Source: JACPHB01 sp964495505 (GTDB lineage Bacteria; Patescibacteriota; Minisyncoccia; UBA10092). From it: DNA of 38,206 nucleotides. Below the pieces are notes generated by a model that worked only from the letters and a program-made list of their open reading frames with translations, was not told the DNA's origin and searched no databases. This document shows positions 1 through 7,173 of this stretch, in pieces. How positions within the stretch are numbered: the stretch's first letter is position 1; each line of letters opens with the position of its first letter. A program made the position numbers and the translations under genes. Where the stretch lies: contig CAZBVM010000004.1 in assembly GCA_964495505.1 (NCBI GenBank), positions 1-38,206 on the forward strand, in the 5' to 3' direction.

Positions 1-169
1 AAAATAATAAATAAATTATTTTCCGAAGCTTATGAAAGCGTTTTAGCATGGTTTCCCCTCAATTCCTTGCTATAGTAAGGAATTGAGGGGAATAAAACGC
101 TTTCATCGGACAGCGAGAGAGCCCGCTGGGTGACCGAGCGCGCGAGGAAAATAAATTATTTATTATTTT
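1..169. repeat. Inverted-repeat element with 24-bp arms
   Basis: The first 24 bases are matched, inverted and with one mismatch, by 146-169 (arm AAAATAATAAATAAA... against its complement ending TTATTTATTATTTT). Between the arms lie a nested hairpin (32-106) and a GC-rich stretch (107-145). No open reading frame or transposase is present. The arrangement resembles a MITE or other small palindromic element. The left arm starts at base 1, so the element may continue outside the window. Confidence 0.6.
32..106. repeat. Nested palindrome, CCTCAATTCC repeat family
   Basis: There is an outer stem ATGAAAGCGTTTTA (32-45) / TAAAACGCTTTCAT (93-106) and an inner stem CCCCTCAATTCCTT (55-68) / AAGGAATTGAGGGG (77-90) around a GCTATAGT centre. 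The inner part is closely related to the perfect palindrome at 13751-13788, so this is a dispersed repeat and not a unique hairpin. Confidence 0.75.
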
Positions 170-232
170 TTATCTACCGCATCAATAATCGCGATCCGCG
201 AGCCAGCAGATAAAATTTAGCCATGGTAGCCA

Positions 233-283
233 TTTGCCGGTTCATCTACTGACAGACGTCCGGTAAATTTTTTATATTTTTTA
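233..283 (+). terminator. Possible terminator-like hairpin and T-run
   Basis: TTTGCCGG (233-240) can pair with CCGGTAAA (260-267, one G-T pair), followed by a T-rich run to 282. It would terminate plus-strand transcription entering from outside the window. The loop is long (19 bases), so support is weak. Nothing else recognisable lies in 170-318. Confidence 0.25.
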
Positions 284-318
284 GCTGCCTAATAACTGCC
301 TGGGTTTACTCCGGCGAT

Positions 319-852
319 TTATACTGTTTCCCGCCTGTTTTCCAACCTGGCGCGGTCATAAATTTTTCTGAGGATATTCTCTCGTTCTGATTCTTCCATT
401 TTTCTTATCGGCAAAATTATGTAAGGGTTGTCAGTAGTGGCATGGTGCTGAGCCGGAGCAGTAGACAAATCATTGGTTTTTTCTCGCGTCATTGACAATT
501 CTTGCAGAGAAGGCAGTAATTCTTTTTGGATTTCCGAAAAGAAATCATTCCCCGGTTTGTTTGGAAAATCTACTTTAATAATTTTGTTTTTTACTTCTTT
601 GACATTGCCGCCGGAAACTAGAGCTCGTGTTAAAAATTTATTTGAAAACTTACCAGCAGTGGCGGGATGGCCCGGGTCGGCGTAATCTTTCAGATAATCA
701 GCAATCCATTCATTAGTTGTAACGTAATAGCTTCCCAATTTTATTCCTTTGAGTTTGCCTTGTCTTATCATAAGGCCTAAGTGATCGCGAGTATAACCAT
801 ACAATCCAGCTGCGGTTTTAAGCGATAAATATTGATTTTCGTTTTCGTTCAT
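319..852 (-). CDS. Small helix-turn-helix (excisionase/MerR-like) DNA-binding protein
   Basis: This 177-residue protein probably binds DNA. Residues about 7-55 (starting YLSLKTAAGLYGYTRDHLGL, then IRQGKLKGIKLGSYYVTT and NEWIADYL) fit the winged HTH of excisionase-type proteins, where a first helix pair is followed by a short beta wing. The rest is charged and low in recognisable domains, with a KIIKVDFPNK segment and an Arg/Glu-rich tail. The ATG at 852 is chosen because the upstream extension would run through the promoter and palindrome. It follows the pilus operon on the same strand but is separated by a terminator. It may regulate itself or the pilus genes (inference). The domain call is fairly sure; the target is unknown. 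Confidence 0.6.
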   Translation of the reverse strand: MNENENQYLSLKTAAGLYGYTRDHLGLMIRQGKLKGIKLGSYYVTTNEWIADYLKDYADPGHPATAGKFSNKFLTRALVSGGNVKEVKNKIIKVDFPNKPGNDFFSEIQKELLPSLQELSMTREKTNDLSTAPAQHHATTDNPYIILPIRKMEESERENILRKIYDRARLENRRETV

Positions 853-862
853 AAATAGATTG

Positions 863-880
863 ATATCGCGGTTGCGATAT
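863..880. promoter_or_regulatory. Operator-like palindrome before the HTH gene
   Basis: ATATCGC-GGTT-GCGATAT is a perfect 7-base inverted repeat. It lies between the candidate -10 element (898-903) and the ATG at 852, where a repressor site or leader hairpin would sit. Autoregulation by the HTH protein is an inference. Confidence 0.45.
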
Positions 881-897
881 ACTAAAAACACTATTTT

Positions 898-903
898 ATT
901 ATA
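898..903 (-). promoter_or_regulatory. Candidate -10 element of the HTH gene
   Basis: TATAAT on the minus strand, 46 bases upstream of the ATG at 852. The -35 region 17 bases further up (CTGTGA) matches the consensus poorly and overlaps the terminator stem of the pilus operon. Confidence 0.35.
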
Positions 904-904
904 C

Positions 905-939
905 CAAAAATAAAAAACCTTCACAGCTTCACGGCTGTG
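905..939 (-). terminator. Terminator of the pilus operon
   Basis: On the minus strand, CACAGC-CGTGAA-GCTGTG is followed by AAGG and a T-rich run (TTTTTTATTTTT). This lies 7-41 bases after the stop codon of the last pseudopilin gene (946). It is a convincing intrinsic terminator shape, although the stem is only 6-7 bp. Confidence 0.6.
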
Positions 940-945
940 GATAAA

Positions 946-1311
946 TTAAAAACTTACTTCAAATTGACGTTTGACAGATTGATACGAGCCCAGAGATTTT
1001 ATAATAAAATTAGGAGCCACGCCGATAACTGTGGTTTCAACAGTCGCTCCGTTGAGCATCATGGGTGAAGCTACGGAAGCACTTTTTCTAGTCTGATACA
1101 ATTGCCATTCAACTCCGGAATCGGCGGCATAAATTGCTGCTTGAGAATCGTCAATATCTTTGGCTAACTTTAACTGAACAATGACAATATTAACAATTAA
1201 AATAGCGATTAAAGTTACGACAGATAAAATTATTATCGTTAAAAGAAGCGCGATGCCATTTTGAGCGGTATTTTGTTTTTTAGATTTTTTCATAGTACTG
1301 AAGAAAACCAT
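946..1311 (-). CDS. PilX-like minor pilin protein
   Basis: A 121-residue protein with a single N-terminal hydrophobic helix (GIALLLTIIILSVVTLIAIL) after a short basic leader, then AADSGVEWQLYQTR, which is typical of PilX-type proteins (the A-x-A-x-A-D-S-G-x-E pattern after the helix). Such proteins are minor components that help start the pilus and sit in the membrane before assembly. The ATG at 1311 overlaps the stop of the upstream gene by one base, so the two are probably translationally coupled; an in-frame ATG at 1293 is an equally good start. It is the last gene of the pilus operon. The family call is good; the exact role is inferred. Confidence 0.7.
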   Translation of the reverse strand: MVFFSTMKKSKKQNTAQNGIALLLTIIILSVVTLIAILIVNIVIVQLKLAKDIDDSQAAIYAADSGVEWQLYQTRKSASVASPMMLNGATVETTVIGVAPNFIIKSLGSYQSVKRQFEVSF

Positions 1312-1829
1312 CAGCTCTGAAGTAACCTCTCGCTTATTGTTGTTTGAGCTTTTAAATTTGCAGTTTGATTGCCGACACTTGCCGTAATGCCAATGGTAAT
1401 AGTAACTCGCGGCTCTAACATATCGCCCGTCGCCTGACCCATTAAATAAAAATTTAAATAATTAACGGTTGCTTCGGCACCGGTAACTGCCGAATAATTT
1501 ATCCCTCCGTCGGAAGATTTTTCAACAACATTATTGTTTAAGCGATAAATCACCGCTTCTCCCTTAGCGTTAGTAAAAGAAACCGAACTGCCTCCGCCGT
1601 TGAAATTTTTTCCAGTTTTAATTTCTCTTGCCATTGCTTCAATTGTAAATCGGACATTGTCTTCCGTGTTTCGCAAAGCAATGATGCGGCGCTGACTGGC
1701 AAGAGCCAATACAAAAGTACTAAAAGCCATTCCAATAACTAGACTAAAGATACCAATGGCAACAATCAGTTCTATCATTGTTAAACCTGCCGTATTTTGT
1801 CTAAATTTAAAGTTTTGTACTTTTTTCAT
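1311..1829 (-). CDS. PilW-like type IV pseudopilin
   Basis: A 172-residue prepilin-like protein. A basic leader (MKKVQNFKFRQNTA) ends in G, followed by LTMIELIVAIGIFSLVIGM, the class III signal with the conserved Glu at position +5 that prepilin peptidase recognises. The remainder is a polar pilin-type domain. The ATG at 1829 is preferred over the longer TTG start at 1844 because it gives the usual leader length. It lies between a PilV-like and a PilX-like gene, so it should be a minor pilin of the same machine, inserted in the inner membrane and processed by the peptidase encoded at 3309-4178. Confidence 0.8.
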   Translation of the reverse strand: MKKVQNFKFRQNTAGLTMIELIVAIGIFSLVIGMAFSTFVLALASQRRIIALRNTEDNVRFTIEAMAREIKTGKNFNGGGSSVSFTNAKGEAVIYRLNNNVVEKSSDGGINYSAVTGAEATVNYLNFYLMGQATGDMLEPRVTITIGITASVGNQTANLKAQTTISERLLQS

Positions 1830-1862
1830 AAAATTTCTTAGCAAAAATTTCCAACAAAACCA

Positions 1863-2345
1863 TTATTTCCAATTAAATAAATGGCTTTCGGCCGAATTGC
1901 TATATGTTATTCCCCTTCTCTGCCAAGTAACGGTAGAAACAACGCGAATTTCATAACTGGAGAGGTTAGCAAGAGAAATTTTTCTTATATAATTAGTGGC
2001 ATCGCCAGAATTATAATTATAAAGACCGGTGCCAGAATCCAATAAAAGAGCGTTGCCGCTATAAGACGAAAGTGATATTGAATTATAGGCCGCCTGATAA
2101 TCACCGTCGGCTAAACCGTTATTCCAGGCCAGATTTTGGAGCCAATTGTTATCTCTGATGTTCCTTGCCACCTCTAAACCTTCAGCCGTTAAATTGGCGG
2201 CAACTAAGCGATCGTTAATATTAGAAACATAAAAAAGGGAATTAGTTATTAATGTTAGGGCCGAAACCAACCCGATTATAATAATACTAACCGCCACTAT
2301 GGTTTCAATGAGAGTAAATCCGTTTTTGTATTCTGACTTCTTCAT
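1863..2345 (-). CDS. PilV-like type IV pseudopilin
   Basis: A 160-residue prepilin-like protein with leader MKKSEYKNG and the processed segment FTLIETIVAVSIIIIGLVSAL, including Glu at +5. The EGLEVARNIRDNNW motif after the helix is common in PilV/PulI-type minor pilins. It is the second of four pseudopilin genes in a row, eight bases downstream of the GspH-like gene. It probably belongs to the minor-pilin tip complex that primes pilus assembly (family knowledge). The class is certain; the individual role is not resolved by sequence alone. Confidence 0.8.
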   Translation of the reverse strand: MKKSEYKNGFTLIETIVAVSIIIIGLVSALTLITNSLFYVSNINDRLVAANLTAEGLEVARNIRDNNWLQNLAWNNGLADGDYQAAYNSISLSSYSGNALLLDSGTGLYNYNSGDATNYIRKISLANLSSYEIRVVSTVTWQRRGITYSNSAESHLFNWK

Positions 2346-2352
2346 TATGTAT

Positions 2353-2889
2353 TTATGGCGATGAAATAAATCCTGTTTTATTGATGGTAATCGAGCGAAT
2401 TGTAGAATTTTTATTAATCAAAATGATATTTACCGATACCTGACTGGGAGTAAAAGTTACAATAGGGTCGGGAGGCGTAAAAACAATATCGGAAAGACCG
2501 CTGCTTAAACTGCTAATCGTTATCCCCGACTCTAAGTTGATTGTTTCAAAATCTTCGGAACCATTAGCGGCTCTTACAAAATCTCTGTCGGAACAATTTT
2601 GACTCACCGCCAAATCGGCAAAAACGACATAGTTATCCGAACCGGCGCCGTTAAAATGCGCGCCCCAGCCGCAAGGAACGCCAGAGGTCTTAAAAACCTT
2701 TGAAGAAAGCGCAAAAGATTGGACACGGCGCAAGTCCAAAGAAAGTTTTTGTGCTGATCGCAAAAGCGCCGAATTTTGCCGTTCCGAGCCGATATTAAAA
2801 ATAACAACACCTGTAATAATAACGATAACTGCCAAAACAACCAATACTTCAATGAGAGCAAACCCTGTGAAAATATTATTTTTTGGCAT
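2353..2889 (-). CDS. GspH/FimT-like type IV pseudopilin
   Basis: A 178-residue prepilin-like protein with a short leader (MPKNNIFTG) and helix FALIEVLVVLAVIVIITGVVIF with Glu at +5. After the helix, SAQKLSLDLRRVQSFALSS matches the R-x-x-Q-x-x-A region of GspH/FimT proteins. Its start overlaps the end of the DUF4430-like gene by 14 bases. Processing by the prepilin peptidase and a minor role at the pilus tip follow from the family. Cys residues in the soluble domain could form a disulfide. Confidence 0.8.
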   Translation of the reverse strand: MPKNNIFTGFALIEVLVVLAVIVIITGVVIFNIGSERQNSALLRSAQKLSLDLRRVQSFALSSKVFKTSGVPCGWGAHFNGAGSDNYVVFADLAVSQNCSDRDFVRAANGSEDFETINLESGITISSLSSGLSDIVFTPPDPIVTFTPSQVSVNIILINKNSTIRSITINKTGFISSP

Positions 2890-3298
2890 ATTTTATCAAA
2901 ATTTCATCATTTGGCTTTACAATAACTTCATAAAATGGTTTTTCAAATTTTTTACCATTGACGCTCCATTGCCATGATTTTGTTTTACTGGCGGTAAAAG
3001 CTTCAATGGCGGCGATATTGTTTTCCTTGTCTATTTTATAATCAAGATCTCCCGCTTTTGCGGCTTGGTTTAAAACATTTAAAAGATTTTCATTATCAAC
3101 TATCTCACCTTTAAAGATACGTTTTTCGTTATTGCCAAAATCAATAGTTAAAGATGCCTCACCAATAATCCTCGGGGCTTGCGCCGGCAACAAAAATTGA
3201 TTGGGTGAAAACCAAAAAACTAAAAACCCGCTTAGAACCAGAAGTAAAACAGCAGCCGTTATCAGAACGTAGTTATCTTTTTGTTTATTTTTTTTCAT
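2876..3298 (-). CDS. Membrane-anchored DUF4430-like protein
   Basis: A 140-residue protein with an N-terminal membrane anchor (about residues 11-30, VLITAAVLLLVLSGFLVFWF) and an extracytoplasmic domain. The KSWQWSVNGKKFEKPF motif followed by IVKPNDEILIKYAKK is the hallmark of the DUF4430 / transcobalamin-like beta-grasp domain. Its position inside the pilus operon, between prepilin peptidase and a pseudopilin, suggests an envelope function tied to pili. The specific role, for example ligand binding or cargo display, is unknown. Confidence 0.65.
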   Translation of the reverse strand: MKKNKQKDNYVLITAAVLLLVLSGFLVFWFSPNQFLLPAQAPRIIGEASLTIDFGNNEKRIFKGEIVDNENLLNVLNQAAKAGDLDYKIDKENNIAAIEAFTASKTKSWQWSVNGKKFEKPFYEVIVKPNDEILIKYAKK

Positions 3299-3308
3299 AC
3301 CTATCTAT

Positions 3309-4178
3309 TTATGGCTGAAAAATTTTAAGAATAAAACTTGAGAAGAAAAAGGCAACAGTAACGCCGAGAACCAAGAAAGGACCGAAGGCCATTTGACTTT
3401 TCAAGGTTTTTTTCCCAAGCCATATTGCTATTATACCAAAAGCGGCGCCAATAATAAAAGCTAACGTAAAAGCGGTAATGGCCAGTAAGGGACTTAAAAA
3501 TATACCGATTAAAAATGCTAATTTAGCATCACCGAGACCCATTGTTCGGCCGGAAGAAGAAAAATAAATCACGAAAAAAAATGAAAAAGCGATAATGGCA
3601 ATTAAAAGCGACCAGAAAAATATCGTGATATTTTGATATTTTGATATTTCGAACAAATTAAAAACTAAAATCACAGCGATGGCCGGATAAACAATTTTAT
3701 CTGGAATAATTTTCCATTTAAAATCATAAATGGCAATGACTAAAAGGGCAGAAAAAATAAATACATAGTAAAGAAAATTAAAAATTGTCCCGATTTCTCC
3801 CCCGCTAAGGCGGGGTTGAGAAATCGAGGATCCCGACTGAAACGTTGGAAAAAATTGTCCCCCTGCAGGGGATCCCCCGAAGGGGGAAAAATTGTCATTG
3901 AAAATTTTATAAAAAACGCCGACCCAAATGAGTCCTGATAAAATTTCAACAATCGGATATTGCCATGAAACTTTCCCGCCGCAATAGCGACATTGCCTTT
4001 TTAATAAAAAAAAACTAAAAATAGGGATTAGATCATACCATCTCAGTTGAGTTTTACAATGAAGACAAACGGATCGGCCAAAAACCCCGCCCTTAAGCTT
4101 AAGGGCGGGGTTTAAGCGATAAACCACAACATTTAGAAAACTCCCAAAAACTAAACCGATAACAAAAGCTAAAATCAT
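3309..4178 (-). CDS. pilD: Prepilin peptidase (type IV leader peptidase)
   Basis: A 289-residue polytopic membrane aspartyl protease that cleaves prepilin leaders and usually N-methylates the new N terminus. The start FVIGLVFGSFLNVVVYR is typical. Two CxxC pairs (C38-x2-C41, and CRYC near 63-66) form the zinc site of the N-terminal domain. GLGDAKL (about residue 215) carries the second catalytic Asp, and the first lies in AIYDFKWKIIPD. Residues about 96-129 are a low-complexity insert encoded by palindromic repeats (see 3791-3890). They fall in the loop before the catalytic core, where an insertion would be tolerated. It is seven bases from the pilin gene it presumably serves. Confidence 0.9.
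   Translation of the reverse strand: MILAFVIGLVFGSFLNVVVYRLNPALKLKGGVFGRSVCLHCKTQLRWYDLIPIFSFFLLKRQCRYCGGKVSWQYPIVEILSGLIWVGVFYKIFNDNFSPFGGSPAGGQFFPTFQSGSSISQPRLSGGEIGTIFNFLYYVFIFSALLVIAIYDFKWKIIPDKIVYPAIAVILVFNLFEISKYQNITIFFWSLLIAIIAFSFFFVIYFSSSGRTMGLGDAKLAFLIGIFLSPLLAITAFTLAFIIGAAFGIIAIWLGKKTLKSQMAFGPFLVLGVTVAFFFSSFILKIFQP
3791..3890 (-). repeat. In-frame palindromic repeats inside the prepilin peptidase gene
   Basis: Two hairpin units lie within the reading frame. Unit one is 3791-3826: CGATTTCTC and CCCCGC, TAAG, GCGGGG and GAGAAATCG. Unit two is 3860-3886, with CCCCTGCAGGGG and CCCCC-GAA-GGGGG. In the coding sense, unit two reads CCCCCTTCGGGGGATCCCC and encodes F-S-P-F-G-G-S-P-A-G-G-Q. 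The same DNA and the same reading frame occur at 23810-23892 in an unrelated glycosyltransferase gene. Confidence 0.75.
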
Positions 4179-4184
4179 GCTCTT

Positions 4185-4718
4185 TTATTGAGCAATATCG
4201 TAGCAATATCGACTGGCAATTCCGCCGCAACCAGCCGTGTCAGCGCCGGTAAAGCCATTAGTATAGGCCGATGTATAGGGACAGCCGCTGCCGCTGGTAG
4301 AATTACAATCTCTATCCTGATTCAAAAGTAAACTGCCCGTATCTTCCAAACTAGTGCCGAAGTGATACGATTGAGGACCTAAAGCGCCGCTTGGTGTATA
4401 AGACGCATACCAGTAGCATAAATCAGAATTGGCCGTACAGCTGGTACCAGAAGGAGCCAAGGGATCAATCGGCCATATTGGTATTTGTCCGCCACTTACC
4501 AAATCAGCTATCGTGGTAGGATACTTGCCGTTCTTACCGTAATAATCTTCGTTGGCAGTCTGAAGATTTCTAAGATCAGCAACTCTTTTGGTGTCTCTGG
4601 CTCTTTTTCTGGCGCTGGTTAAATTGACAACCAAAATTGACGCGAGGAGACCGATAATGCCAATAACAACCAAAAGTTCCAGAAGGGTGAAACCACCTTG
4701 CTTAGTTTTTTTAAACAT
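4185..4718 (-). CDS. pilA: Type IV major pilin / GspG-like pseudopilin
   Basis: A 177-residue prepilin with leader MFKKTKQGG and FTLLELLVVIGIIGLLASILVVNL carrying Glu at +5. It continues with ARKRARDTKRVADLRNLQTA, the amphipathic helix of GspG/PilE-type subunits, then a YYGKNGKYP turn. The C-terminal half is rich in Ser, Thr, Gly and Tyr, with about seven Cys that may form stabilising disulfides. It is the most pilin-like gene in the operon and lies directly before the prepilin peptidase, so it is the best candidate for the main subunit. The 67-bp leader before it contains a 9-bp tandem repeat. Confidence 0.85.
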   Translation of the reverse strand: MFKKTKQGGFTLLELLVVIGIIGLLASILVVNLTSARKRARDTKRVADLRNLQTANEDYYGKNGKYPTTIADLVSGGQIPIWPIDPLAPSGTSCTANSDLCYWYASYTPSGALGPQSYHFGTSLEDTGSLLLNQDRDCNSTSGSGCPYTSAYTNGFTGADTAGCGGIASRYCYDIAQ

Positions 4719-4746
4719 AAATTTTATTTTAAATTAATTTTAATTA

Positions 4747-4782
4747 CCTATAGGACCTATACGACCGATAGAACTTATAGGG
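4747..4782. repeat. Degenerate 9-bp tandem repeat (4 units)
   Basis: Four head-to-tail units, CCTATAGGA, CCTATACGA, CCGATAGAA and CTTATAGGG, occupy the gap between pilC and the pilin gene. Each unit is partly self-complementary (CCTATAGG), so the stretch can form alternative hairpins in the pilin mRNA leader. Confidence 0.65.
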
Positions 4783-4785
4783 ATT

Positions 4786-6015
4786 TTAAAACGCGTTGAC
4801 TAAATTATATATCGGCAAAAGAATCGCCGCAACTAAGATACCCACACCCCCCCCTAAAACTACAATTAAAATCGGTTCAATAAGGTTAACGATATTATCA
4901 AAAGCCCGGTTAACTTCTTCGGTAAAAAAGGCCGATATTTGTTTTAAAATGGAATCAAGTTTTCCGGTTTGTTCGCCAATTAAAATCATCTGGGTAACCA
5001 TCGGCAGGATTTCAGGATAGCGGGCAAAAACAACGCTGATATTGCTCCCTTTCCGCACTGCTTCGTCGGCCTCAAGAATAATCCGCTTGTAAACAGAATT
5101 GCCGACAACATCGGCCGTTATTTCAAGCGATTGGGAAATGGCGATACCGGCCGAAGAAAGCGTTGACAAGGTCTCCGAAAAACGCGCCAAATAAATCTTT
5201 TTTAAAAGTTGGCCGAAAATTGGCAGGCGCAGTTTTAATCCATCATAGCCGTAGCGCCACTCGGGAGATTTCTTAATGGAAACATAGATAAAATAGCTCA
5301 TAGCGCCTAAAATAATAAACACGATCCAGCCCCACTTTTTGGTAAAATCAGCCGTTCCTATTAAAAGACGGGTGACAAAAGGCAACCGCTGGCCCGACTC
5401 CACTAAAATTGAGGTTAAATTAGGAATAACAAAAATCAACATTAGTACGCCCACAACAATAAACGCTCCAACAATAAAAGCCGGATAAATCATCGCTCCC
5501 TTGGCCTTAGAATTCAAAAGATACTGTTTGTTGATATAGTCGGAAAGATAAATCAGAGTTTCTTCAAGCCGGCCAGAAATTTCACCTGACCGTATCATTT
5601 GAATGAAAAAGTTGGAAAAAACCTTAGGATATTTGGCGAGCGCCCTTGAAAAAATCATACCCGCGTCAACATCATCGGCCACGGCACTTATAATACTGGC
5701 AAAATTTGGATTTTCAGTCTGTTTTGCCATGACCCGCAGCGATTGAACCAAGGGTACTTTCGCAGCAATTAAAACCGCCATTTGTTTGGCAAAAAGAACA
5801 ATATCTTCGTTTTTAATCCGACGAAGAAGATTACTAAATTGTTTCATTAATGCGTTAAAAGTAAAATTTTCCACCCCCTCAAAGGGTTTGATTTCTATAA
5901 TAATTAAATGTTGATTCTGCAGCACTGAAATAGCCGCCTCAAGAGACGAGGCTTCAACAATATCGGATTCCGATTTTCCTTCTTTTGTTCTGGCAGTATA
6001 TTGGAATTTTGCCAT
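4786..6015 (-). CDS. pilC: Type IV pilus inner-membrane platform protein
   Basis: A 409-residue GspF/PilC family platform protein on which the assembly ATPase acts. An N-terminal domain (AKFQYTARTKEGK...) precedes two copies of the T2SSF fold, about residues 70-195 and 275-400. Each has a Q-M-x-x-x-I-x-x-G-E-x-x-G-x-L motif (QMIRSGEISGRLEETL and QMILIGEQTGKLDSIL). Three membrane helices are visible near 170-200, 230-250 and 380-405. Length and order match the family. The stop abuts the tandem repeat preceding the pilin gene, and pilT is 13 bases upstream. Confidence 0.92.
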   Translation of the reverse strand: MAKFQYTARTKEGKSESDIVEASSLEAAISVLQNQHLIIIEIKPFEGVENFTFNALMKQFSNLLRRIKNEDIVLFAKQMAVLIAAKVPLVQSLRVMAKQTENPNFASIISAVADDVDAGMIFSRALAKYPKVFSNFFIQMIRSGEISGRLEETLIYLSDYINKQYLLNSKAKGAMIYPAFIVGAFIVVGVLMLIFVIPNLTSILVESGQRLPFVTRLLIGTADFTKKWGWIVFIILGAMSYFIYVSIKKSPEWRYGYDGLKLRLPIFGQLLKKIYLARFSETLSTLSSAGIAISQSLEITADVVGNSVYKRIILEADEAVRKGSNISVVFARYPEILPMVTQMILIGEQTGKLDSILKQISAFFTEEVNRAFDNIVNLIEPILIVVLGGGVGILVAAILLPIYNLVNAF

Positions 6016-6028
6016 AAATTTCTAAAAT

Positions 6029-7090
6029 TTAGAGACGCGTTTGAAGTTCGGCTGGATTAAGGGTGTAGGCCATGGCAACCTCTGACGACACTTCACCGCG
6101 GCGGACTAACTCGGCTAAACTGCGATTTAAAGATATCATACCATTTTCAAGTGAGGTCTCAATAACCAAATCAATCTGGTGAGCTTTAGCTTCGCGGATT
6201 AAGTTGCTGACAGCGTTATTCGCAAACATAATTTCCGTTGCCGGTATGCGACCGCCAGAAATTCGGGGCAAAAGACGTTGAGAAACTACAGTTGAAAGAG
6301 TGTTAGCAAGTTGAAGTCGAATTTGATTTTGCTGCTCCCTGGGAAAAACATCAATAATCCGGTCAACGGTCTGACTGGCATTGTTGGTATGAAGCGATGA
6401 AAGCACTAAATGACCAGTTTCCGCCGCTGTTAAAGCAGCAGCGATGGTTTCTGGATCCCGCATTTCGCCAATCATAATAATATTGGGGTCCTCGCGCAAA
6501 ATAGAACTTAAGGCATTATGGAAACTTTTTGTATCATTACCAATTTCTCTTTGGTTAATAATTGACCTGTCTCCAATAAAAAGGTATTCAATCGGATCCT
6601 CAATTGTAATGATGTGTTCAGCTCGTTCGCGATTCATTTCGTCAATCAATGCAGCGAGAGTTGTTGATTTGCCGTGGCCCGACGGACCGGTCAATAAAAC
6701 AAAGCCCTGTTTTAACTTAGAAATTCTATGGAGTGCCGCAGGTAGATTTAACTCTTCTAGAGTTTTTATTTTTGAAGGTATTAATCTTAAAGCACTGCTG
6801 ATAAATCCCTTTTCAAAGAAAATATTAGCCCGAAAACGAGCTTTGTCGTGGAAAGCGTAAGAAAAATCGATTTCTTTTTTTTCAAGAAAAATATCTTTTC
6901 TTTCTCCTAAAAGCGAAAAGGCTAAACCCTTGGCGTGATCGGTCGTTAAAACCGAAAAATCTTCAAGCGGCAAAAGATTCCCATCAATTCTTACGGTCGG
7001 CTTGTAGCCAACAGAAAGATGCAAATCGGAAGCGTTAAGCTTTAAGGTGTTTAAAAGCAAATCTTCTAACTCTTGTTCTATTGTTGACAT
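6029..7090 (-). CDS. pilT: Type IV pilus retraction ATPase
   Basis: A 353-residue cytoplasmic hexameric ATPase of the PilT family that drives pilus disassembly. The Walker A is GPSGHGKST (about 132-140), a slight variant of the usual GxTGSGKST; the Asp box and Walker B are in IIMIGEMRDPE (about 202-212). A LVLSSLHTNNA box and QRLLPRISGGR follow, all typical of PilT. There is no tetracysteine module, which separates it from PilB. The N-terminal NASDLHLSVG matches the PAS-like domain. It lies between pilB and pilC. The 84-bp gap to pilB is filled by a repeat element. Confidence 0.92.
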   Translation of the reverse strand: MSTIEQELEDLLLNTLKLNASDLHLSVGYKPTVRIDGNLLPLEDFSVLTTDHAKGLAFSLLGERKDIFLEKKEIDFSYAFHDKARFRANIFFEKGFISSALRLIPSKIKTLEELNLPAALHRISKLKQGFVLLTGPSGHGKSTTLAALIDEMNRERAEHIITIEDPIEYLFIGDRSIINQREIGNDTKSFHNALSSILREDPNIIMIGEMRDPETIAAALTAAETGHLVLSSLHTNNASQTVDRIIDVFPREQQNQIRLQLANTLSTVVSQRLLPRISGGRIPATEIMFANNAVSNLIREAKAHQIDLVIETSLENGMISLNRSLAELVRRGEVSSEVAMAYTLNPAELQTRL

Positions 7091-7093
7091 GGT

Positions 7094-7170
7094 ATTAGCT
7101 TATAGCTTCGTTAGCTTCGTTAGCTTATGTATTTTATTTTCCTAAAAAGCTAAAGAAGCTAGTGAAGCTG
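7094..7170. repeat. Hairpin element of 9-bp AAGCTAACG repeats (pilB-pilT gap)
   Basis: The left arm (7094-7126) is made of AGCTTCGTT units (minus-strand AAGCTAACG). The right arm (7143-7170) holds the complementary GAAGCT-type units, with a T-rich spacer between them. A sister copy fills the pilN-pilM gap at 10280-10353. It lies inside the operon, so if transcribed it would fold into an intercistronic hairpin. Confidence 0.7.
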
Positions 7171-7173
7171 GTT

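Noticed and set aside
1..169. Insertion sequence
   Set aside because: There are terminal inverted repeats but no transposase and no visible target duplication; a repeat element is the most that can be claimed.
4747..4782. CRISPR-like array
   Set aside because: The units are 9 bp, degenerate and without spacers. No other stretch in the window shows a CRISPR pattern and no Cas gene is present.
6444..6860. Opposite-strand reading frame within pilT
   Set aside because: Long antisense frames here (and in pilM, Clp and others) are by-products of coding bias; they show no domains, no starts with ribosome sites and full overlap with well-supported genes.
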